Part shown: positions 57,548 through 64,000 of the stretch, in pieces | How positions within the stretch are numbered: the first letter of the stretch is position 1 | How the letters are laid out: each line of letters starts with the position of its first letter | The notes under the pieces: generated by a model | Databases searched by the model: none | Seen by the model: only the letters and a program-made list of their open reading frames with translations | Told to the model about the DNA's origin: nothing | Made by a program: the position numbers and the translations under genes | Assembly: GCA_021234155.1 (NCBI GenBank) | Contig: JAJEKV010000167.1 | Coordinates: forward strand, 346,357 to 410,356 | DNA from: Isoetes taiwanensis | Lineage: Eukaryota; Streptophyta; Lycopodiopsida; Isoetales; Isoetaceae | Length of the DNA stretch: 64,000 bases | Direction of reading: 5' to 3'

Positions 57548-57945
57548 AAGCATAAAAACGATTGGGGGGTCCAGGGGGGAAATGAATACGGTGGCATAAA
57601 CAATGGGCATATGCCAGTAATATGCAAGAGTAGTAGGATCATACAAAAAGGGGTAGGAAAATGGTATCGACGGGATTGGCAACCATTGCAAATTATAGGG
57701 TATTTGATTATAAATACAGTGTGAGCGCCAGCCATACGAGAGCCCTAGGATGGGCGTATCCAACGGCCGCATGGGGTATTGGGCGACGCAAGTGTAAATA
57801 AGCATAAAAATGATTGGGGGTCCAGGGGGAAATCGAATAAGCATAAAAATGGTCGGGGGGGCCGTGGGGAAATGAATACGGTGGCATAAACAATGGTCCT
57901 ATGCCATTCACATGCAAGAGGAGTAGGATCATAAAAAAAGGGTTT
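57548..57945. repeat. Tandem duplication, period about 290 bp, with nested copy
   Basis: ATAAGCATAAAAACGATTGG...GGGAAATGAATACGGTGGCA...GTAGGATCAT at 57,547-57,650 recurs at about 57,838-57,940. An extra short copy of ATAAGCATAAAAATGATTGG..GTCCAGGGGGAAAT lies at 57,798-57,835. The G-rich GGGGGGTCCAGGGGGG motif is repeated three times on the plus strand. Minus-strand open frames here arise from the repeat. Confidence 0.65.
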
Positions 57946-58010
57946 TTTTTTTTTTTTGGGGGTAGGGGTAGTAAAATGTCTCTCTTCTTAAGCACGTATA
58001 GGTATTAGAG

Positions 58011-58077
58011 GTGCTGGTTAAAGTACTCTTCAAAAAAGTTTTGTTCTTCTTTTATGGAGGTTCGAGTCCCATTGGCA
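58011..58077 (+). other. tRNA-like remnant with A-box and B-box motifs
   Basis: GTGCTGG at 58,011 can pair with TTGGCAC at 58,071-58,077. Between them are an A-box-like TTAAAGTACTC and a perfect B box GGTTCGAGTCC at 58,059-58,069. The interior is too degenerate for a cloverleaf and the T stem pairs poorly, so it is a decayed tRNA or the head of a tRNA-derived SINE rather than a working tRNA. Confidence 0.35.
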
Positions 58078-58098
58078 CACATTGCAAATTATAGGGTA

Positions 58099-58128
58099 CT
58101 AGTTATGGTGCCCGGCGTTGCCGGGCAT
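58099..58128 (-). mobile_element. Helitron 3' terminus (minus strand)
   Basis: Read on the minus strand, GCCCGGC-AAC-GCCGGGC is followed by ACCATAA, CTAG and T. The hairpin, spacer and CTAG are identical to the plus-strand terminus at 45,183-45,210, and the upstream bases AAATTGTTACTA also match. The element body would lie at higher coordinates (58.13 kb upward); its 5' end is not located. Confidence 0.75.
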
Positions 58129-61100
58129 AGTAACAATTTGAGAAGTGGTTGTTTGATACTAAAATAGGATTTTCGGCATGCAAATTTGCATTTAAAGATT
58201 GTAGAAGAACGATGGAGCATAGAATTTGTATTCTTTGAATATGTATTTCATATACAACAATTTGGGGTTTCCACTCCAACTATTGGCGTTGTCATGATAT
58301 CAATCATAAGAAGTTGTGTATATCCAATGTGCTGTTCTGGAAGTACGATTTTGTTGCAAGGAATGATGAGGTTGCGGGGCATAAGATGTAGATCCAATAG
58401 ATATAGCAAAAATTCAGGTGCTAGGTGTGTATAACAATGAGGATGGCACCAATGGTAGGTAGTATGGACCTATGTAATGAGCTAACAATGGCTCTTTTTA
58501 AAAAAAAAAAGGTGATGTCATATGGATGATAAAGTCATTAGTGGTTGAGAGAGAGATGATAGATGATGTGTGGAGTGAATGTCTACAAAAATAAAAGATA
58601 TTGTCGTTTTAGAATGTTAATTATCAAGGCATTCACCCACGTGGAATTACAACAAATAGGACATCTCCATTTTAGGAAACAACGTTGTTACTTTGCCCAC
58701 ATGGTTTAAGTTGGATCATGTTCTAAATCTTTCACCTTGTGCGAACAATATTGCAACAGACTTTGTAAGATAGTTATGATCGTTCCAAGTTTTGGTAAAG
58801 TCCATAACTATAGAACGATTATTTATTTATTTTTTATACGATCCTTTTGGTTTTTGCAAATACTTGTTATATCGTAGATGACAGCAACAGCAAATCGCAA
58901 ATGGGTTTGCTTCATTTGTTTATTCGTGATTATTAAATTGGGAATATATTGCTAGGTGTTTAAAGGCAGGCATTCATCTCTTTGTTGGTGATCAACGACT
59001 CTTTAAGATTCATCGGTGAAGATAAAAGACCATTGCGCCCAAATTTTGAATCTGACATCAAATGTTGTACTATAGGTATGTGATATTACTTTGTGTACTT
59101 TTACTAAAATGATTTTACAATGAAGCATTTTCGGGCTTTAACAACCTATAGGAATTTTTGTTGCAATGTAAAAGCAACAATAGTTATAGTTGAAGTTGTG
59201 GGAAAGAACAATGTGTTAAGTTGTGGGTAGGATTGTTGAATGTATGTGTCCAACAATATAAAGCATTCATACAAAGATTTATTGGTGGGTCTCATTATTG
59301 TTCTCTTCATAATGCCATGAAGTTGCAATGTTGAAAGTGAGGAACCTGCATCTTTAAAACTACTCTCTTAAAAGGAACAAAAATAACACTATGGACTATA
59401 TAGACATTAATTTTCTATCCAACCGAATGAAGTTTCGAATGGTCTACCCAATCTCATGCAAAGTGTTGCAACAAAAGAAAAACCTACATTTGTGACCAAT
59501 TTTTGCACACTAAACGTCAATTCATCTTGCCTTGTCATATTCACTTATGCTTCAAAAAAAACCCCTCAGATCAATATAACCATCAATGGTCTCAAGTTGT
59601 AGCCATCTTTTATTAAAGAGTGAAGTCACTACAAATTAATCGTAAAGAAACAATATCATTACTTTTATCACTTGCAAGACAAAGATCTTGCAACATAAGA
59701 CTTGTCATAAGATCTATTTCATAGGCTAACGAAGGATCCAATTCTGATCAACTCTCTAGGCCCAGGAGCCAAGATGCACGTGTGTTGGAGTATGTTTAAA
59801 GCATGCTTGAGCCAAAGACAAACTAAGCACTGGAGGAAGGGATGCTTGAGCCAAAGACAAACTAAGCACTGGAGCAAGGGATGGAGCAAGGGATATATCA
59901 GCAAGATCCAAATTAAAGCTTCAACCTTCAAAATGCACGCCCCAAAAAAAGGTTGGTGACAAACATTTATCGCCTACACATTCGCTCGTCAGATTACTTC
60001 CAGAGGCCTCTGGGACTGTAAGTTCAAAAGCGTTACAATGGCATCGCCTACTATAGAACTTGTTAGGCAGAGTGCATACAAATATGAAGTATATGTGCTT
60101 TCAACCACTGGCAAAGAAACATTGACATCTATGTTTTTGTTTTCTTTCTTCATTTCCTTGGTTAATCGTCATGCCTTGATATTGCATGTTGTCCAGTTAC
60201 AACAACATCAACACTGTTACCCATCGGTCGTCTAACAACAATGTTCTTGCAATTGTCTGCACTAAATCCCACAAAAATTGAGAGAATGAAAACTGAGCAT
60301 TATTATTTGAGGTGAGGATATTAAAAGAAGTTGTGAGACGTCAAAATCAAGCAAATAAATGTTCTTGTTTACCTGCTTACACATATCATGGCTCCTCCAA
60401 AAACCTTTCCTCAGAAAACTCAGTACTCTGAGGAGCCAAGCAAATCTAGACTGGCAAAAAACCTTAGATTGCAAATCTTGTAGAAGCAGCTTAGAAACCC
60501 TGAATATCAGATCAAGTGCCTTAGAAAACCCTGATCTTAAGTATGTTAGAAGACCCTGGAATGCAATTTTTGCTGCTCTATTTTGTCCTATGCCCAACTG
60601 ACCTGGACATTTCAAGATTCAAAACACCAGCTTGTTGAATGGGATTGGAGAGAAACGTAAGGACCAGCTCAAGGAGATGCAAGAAAGAACGTTAAGCAGT
60701 TTATATACAAAAAATGGACTTGTAGAAACCCGCAAATGAATTGAGAAGTATAATCCCAAGAGCACATTTAAACTAAATGGCCAAAAAATGTTTATCTAGA
60801 GCATTTCATTGTGAGAACAATAACACGGTTTAATTCCTTAGTTCTAAAATCTAAGTATAGTGAAAATGTAAATTTTATTTGAATCTGACCCAGGGACGCA
60901 GATTATAAGTGTGAAAGCATAAAAACTATAGCAGACATTACCTATAAATTGAGTTGCTCATTATGCTGGACAAATAAAATGTTGTTGAGCCTTGTAGGGG
61001 CTAGCTTTTCTCTGAGATTAGAATGCAAAGATCTACCTATGGATACTAAAATCTTTGCAATTCTGAAGCAGGAAAGCAGATTATTTTGTGGTTTTCTAAT

Positions 61101-61537
61101 TGGCGTATCTTCTGATCTTTGGAACTCTCTCATTATCAGGGGTCTTTTTCCTCATCAAAATTTTCAATTTGAATGTTCTTTTGTTCCGGGGTGTGAAGAA
61201 TTTGAGATACAGATTATTGATTCTTGCTGGAGGAATTCATTGGTACCAAAAATATTGAAGCTTCAGCAACTATTCGAGCATACTCTGAGCAGTTTGACAC
61301 AAAGATCACTATCAAATTGTTCTCGGAAACTGAATTGGGAGATTTTTCAACAACTAGAAGAATTGCTTGTAATCTTGCAATCTTTTCTGGAAAAGGGGAT
61401 TTCTCACTCATCTCTTTAATAGATAGCTGTTTTGTCTCTCTTTCATGCCATCTTTCATTCCAATTTTCCATCTTTCTTCATAATTACCTTTCTCTGCGTT
61501 ATTTTTGCCCTTTGTTGCTTTCTCCTGAGCCTTTCTA
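58129..61537. other. Intergenic DNA, probable Helitron body then unknown
   Basis: 58.13 kb to about 59.7 kb is AT-rich and probably interior of the minus-strand Helitron. At 59,798-59,890 GCTTGAGCCAAAGACAAACT..AAGCACTGGAG is duplicated with a 43-base period, followed by GCAAGGGATGGAGCAAGGGAT. 60.2-61.5 kb has long but unrecognised frames on both strands; the last part may be 5' UTR of the LINE that starts at 61,538. Confidence 0.4.
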
Positions 61538-63940
61538 ATGGATAAAAAAAATTCTATTAGCCCTAAATTTCTTCCTTTGCTCCACTCTTTCTCTGCTCTG
61601 TCGCCTGGAGACCGGACTATTATTCTTCACAAGTTAAGCTCCTTCCATAAAAATCCCAATGACTTCATTCTTTTTGGCAATTTCGCTAACTTTGCAGGTC
61701 AAATTCAGGCTATGGATCCTAAGACCTACAAAACTCCAGTCTGGGATAACTTCTCTAAAGATCCAGATATGTGGGGTCGTGTTCCATTGCTGGACCCTGT
61801 TTCACAAACTCCTTTGCCATATGGAGTTCCGAAGCCCAATGCAAAAATTCAGCCTGATGACACATATGATGCTGCCCTGAAGGAGCTTCGTCCAATTGAG
61901 GGAAGCAAGCAAAAATTATACCATGGTATTTCCCTTGATATCCCATCTGTTCATTAAAAAATGTCCACTCTTAGAGATTCTGCTGTTCTAATTAAAGTCA
62001 CAAGAACTAGAATCCAGCTTGACAAGCTTTGGTCTTTTTGCCTCAACCTTCAAAAAGGAGTTCTTATCAATGCCATGTACTGGTTAAATTTTCCATTCAT
62101 TATGGTAGAATGTGGTAGTCAAAGAACTGCTAATTATTTCCTCAAACTTGGTTCCCTTACCTTTGAATCAAATTACCTGGCTTTTCTAAAATGGGATCCT
62201 AAATTGAACATTGAGGACATGGACAATTTTTGTGTGGCATCTACAACATTGCAAGGCCTGAATCCAATATATTGAATGAGGATTGTTTCAAGCTTTTGTT
62301 TAATTCCATTGGGAATTATATCTGCACTGAATACTCCACTTCCAGGTCCCCAAGAGCCTTTGTTCAACTTGACCTATCAAAAAATATCCCAACATCTATA
62401 CCTTTCTTGGATGCCTTTGGCCAAAACTCCAATCTATTCTTGAGATGGGCTGGTTTACCTCCTCAATGCCAGATTTGTTCGAGAAGACACTTTTGGTACA
62501 AAGAATGTAACTCTGATCATATCAATAAGGATACTCAGCATCAACAGAATATTGACAAAGTGCTACCTTATGATAATGGAAACAATTTCAATGGTAACAA
62601 TTCTAAAGATTTGCTCAAGTCAGACAAGTCAGCAAATTCTACATTGACCAATCTGGAAGTCAAGTCCAGTCAAGGTCATCAGTGGACCAGAGTCAATGGC
62701 AGTGTAAGGAGAATCAGGAATAACCAAATGAAGAGATTGGAAGGTGCTAATAGAGAGACAGACAATTCTGATAATTTCTTACATTATCAGAAGAAAAACT
62801 TTGATTATGGATCCCACTCAGGAATCAAAGTTCTCCAGAATTATGAAAGAAATGGGGAAGGCTATTATGCAGGTCAACGAGTCAAAGACAGAGAAACTTC
62901 ATTGCATGCTAAATCAAGTGATTAAAGAATCTCATAATTCCTTTGATCATTTGGCTCATGCTAAAGTCAAGAGTGTTCCATTAATTAATAAAAGCCATGC
63001 ACCTCAGCAGCCAGCCATTCTTAAAGGTCTGAAAATCTGTGACCAAATTTTAGCAGACAAGTACACAGTTGTTTCACAGGTTCCATGTAAGGAGACACTC
63101 CAATCATCAAGAAAAGTTCTTCAAAATGTCTCAGCAAATCTGCTTTACTGCAGATCGGGAACAAACAATGGTCATTCTAAGGCCATAGGTCTACCTTCTA
63201 CAACAACTACAACAACTACAAATCATGAAGGTGCCACAATCCTGCCACCACCAAGCCAACCTAATGTTGCAGATCAATCTATTATTCAACCTACTCTTCT
63301 GTGTGATCATCCAAATGATAATGGGGACTTCTCCATTGACAAGGTTCTCTGCTCGAACAAATTCCAGGTACTTGCTAGCTTAAATATTGATCAAGAATTA
63401 GATAATTTATTGAGTAATAAAGCAGATAAGTTGTGTCAGGAAGATGCTCATCTTCCCCTTTAAGAAATTGCCAATTCCCATCTACAGCCATCCATTGATC
63501 CCCTCATTGATTTATCTAAAATGTCCCCTCCCAAACCTTGTTGCTCCTCCTCAATTTCAAAGGAAATTGAGAACCAGTTAGCAAGTTTGCAAGATGGCTT
63601 ACTTTTTGCATCCAACAGCAAGGTAATGTGGTTTCTTAATGAGGAAGTGCAAGAAACAGCTGCAGATGTTGATATTGTTCAGGAAACACCTGGTCAAGAC
63701 AAGAATACAGACATTGGAATGCTCAAGGACTCTCACTGCTCGGATGCTCAAATTCTGGATACTCCAAATGGATGCAACAAAGAAGGCATTTCAGAAAGGC
63801 AAGTTCCCCTTTTCTATCTAAGGAAGATAATTTCAATTTATTTGAGTTCATTTCTGGTGGTTGCTCAGATAATGATAATGATAGTGATAAGGAAAACTGG
63901 GGAAAAGAAAGTTTTCTGTCCTCTGATCCTGTCACCAAAA
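61538..63940 (+). pseudogene. LINE ORF1 (gag-like, CCHC knuckle), several breaks
   Basis: It starts at the ATG at 61,538 (MDKKNSISPKFLPLLHSFSA). An in-frame TAA at 61,955 interrupts it, and the same frame resumes KMSTLRDSAVLIKVTRTRIQ. The gag-like core is LDKLWSFCLNLQKGVLINAM, then YFLKLGSLTFESNYLAFLKW. A one-base loss at about 62,272 shifts the frame into NEDCFKLLFNSIGNYICTEY. The knuckle CQICSRRHFWYKEC (62,467-62,508) is one residue short of C-x2-C-x4-H-x4-C before the His. Another shift near 62,800 leads into a Ser/Asn/Thr-rich region with a (TAC/ACA)n threonine run, and a stop at 63,461 follows. Further frames continue to the edge. Confidence 0.6.
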
Positions 63941-64000
63941 CTTCCAAGTGTATTTCTAAAGCTAAAAAGAAGAAAAGGCTACTGCCAAACCAAATGTCTT
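61538..64000 (+). mobile_element. LINE with gag-like zinc-knuckle ORF1, cut by window edge
   Basis: A decayed ORF1 fills the last 2.4 kb of the window. Its order is a gag-like N-terminal domain, a zinc knuckle, then a long hydrophilic low-complexity region. This is typical of plant LINE ORF1 of the DUF4283/zf-CCHC type. ORF2 would lie beyond 64,000. It is a different lineage from the RRM-type LINEs at 17 and 46 kb. Confidence 0.6.

Overview
The window is nuclear DNA from a land plant with a large, repeat-rich genome. Support comes from two intact intron-containing genes whose proteins match plant families (a RabGAP/TBC protein and an AlkB-like dioxygenase), from pseudogene pieces of a SOS1-type Na+/H+ exchanger and a plant TauE/SafE transporter, and from plant-type CACTA, Helitron (hairpin plus CTAG), Tourist and Mutator-like termini. 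LINEs whose ORF1 has an L1-type RRM plus C-terminal domain sit beside LINEs with a gag-like zinc-knuckle ORF1. That mix makes me lean towards a fern or other non-flowering plant, but the sequence does not prove this.

Layout. 1-11.9 kb: very degenerate sequence with no readable gene, a LINE 3' end (7.69-7.85 kb) and one CACTA terminus (11.95 kb). 12-24 kb: a foldback MITE (15.2-15.7), a half-LINE with ORF1 but no ORF2 (17.1-18.2), a 282-bp tandem duplication (18.6-19.2), the 3' LTR of a Ty3/gypsy-like element (20.69-22.26), a 5'-truncated LINE (22.3-22.8) and a Helitron 3' end (23.96). 24.4-27.4 kb: the five-exon TBC gene (+). 28-30.8 kb: short duplications and gene debris. 30.88-34.37 kb: a 3.5-kb TIR element carrying unrecognised ORFs and two tandem arrays built on an inverted GTGCGAA theme. 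35-41 kb: a 192-bp Tourist MITE, a SOS1-like pseudo-exon, a 409-bp Mutator-like MITE with 9-bp TSD, and a poly(A) LINE with 15-bp TSD. 41.9-45.2 kb: an unknown first exon, a TauE/SafE fragment that kept its introns, and a Helitron 3' end. 45.8-47.7 kb: a minus-strand LINE with ORF1 and the start of ORF2. 48.5-48.8 kb: two exons of an unrecognised minus-strand gene. 50.6-51.9 kb: the four-exon AlkB-like gene (-). 52-58 kb: duplicated promoter-side repeats, a solo LTR (-) and another Helitron end (-). 61.5-64 kb: a decayed LINE ORF1 running off the window.

The two intact genes are unrelated in function (Rab GTPase inactivation in membrane traffic; oxidative demethylation) and show no sign of co-regulation. 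The rest is layered transposon insertion. I could not run alignments: element ages and family names are inferences, and boundaries are exact only where target-site duplications or terminal repeats are given.
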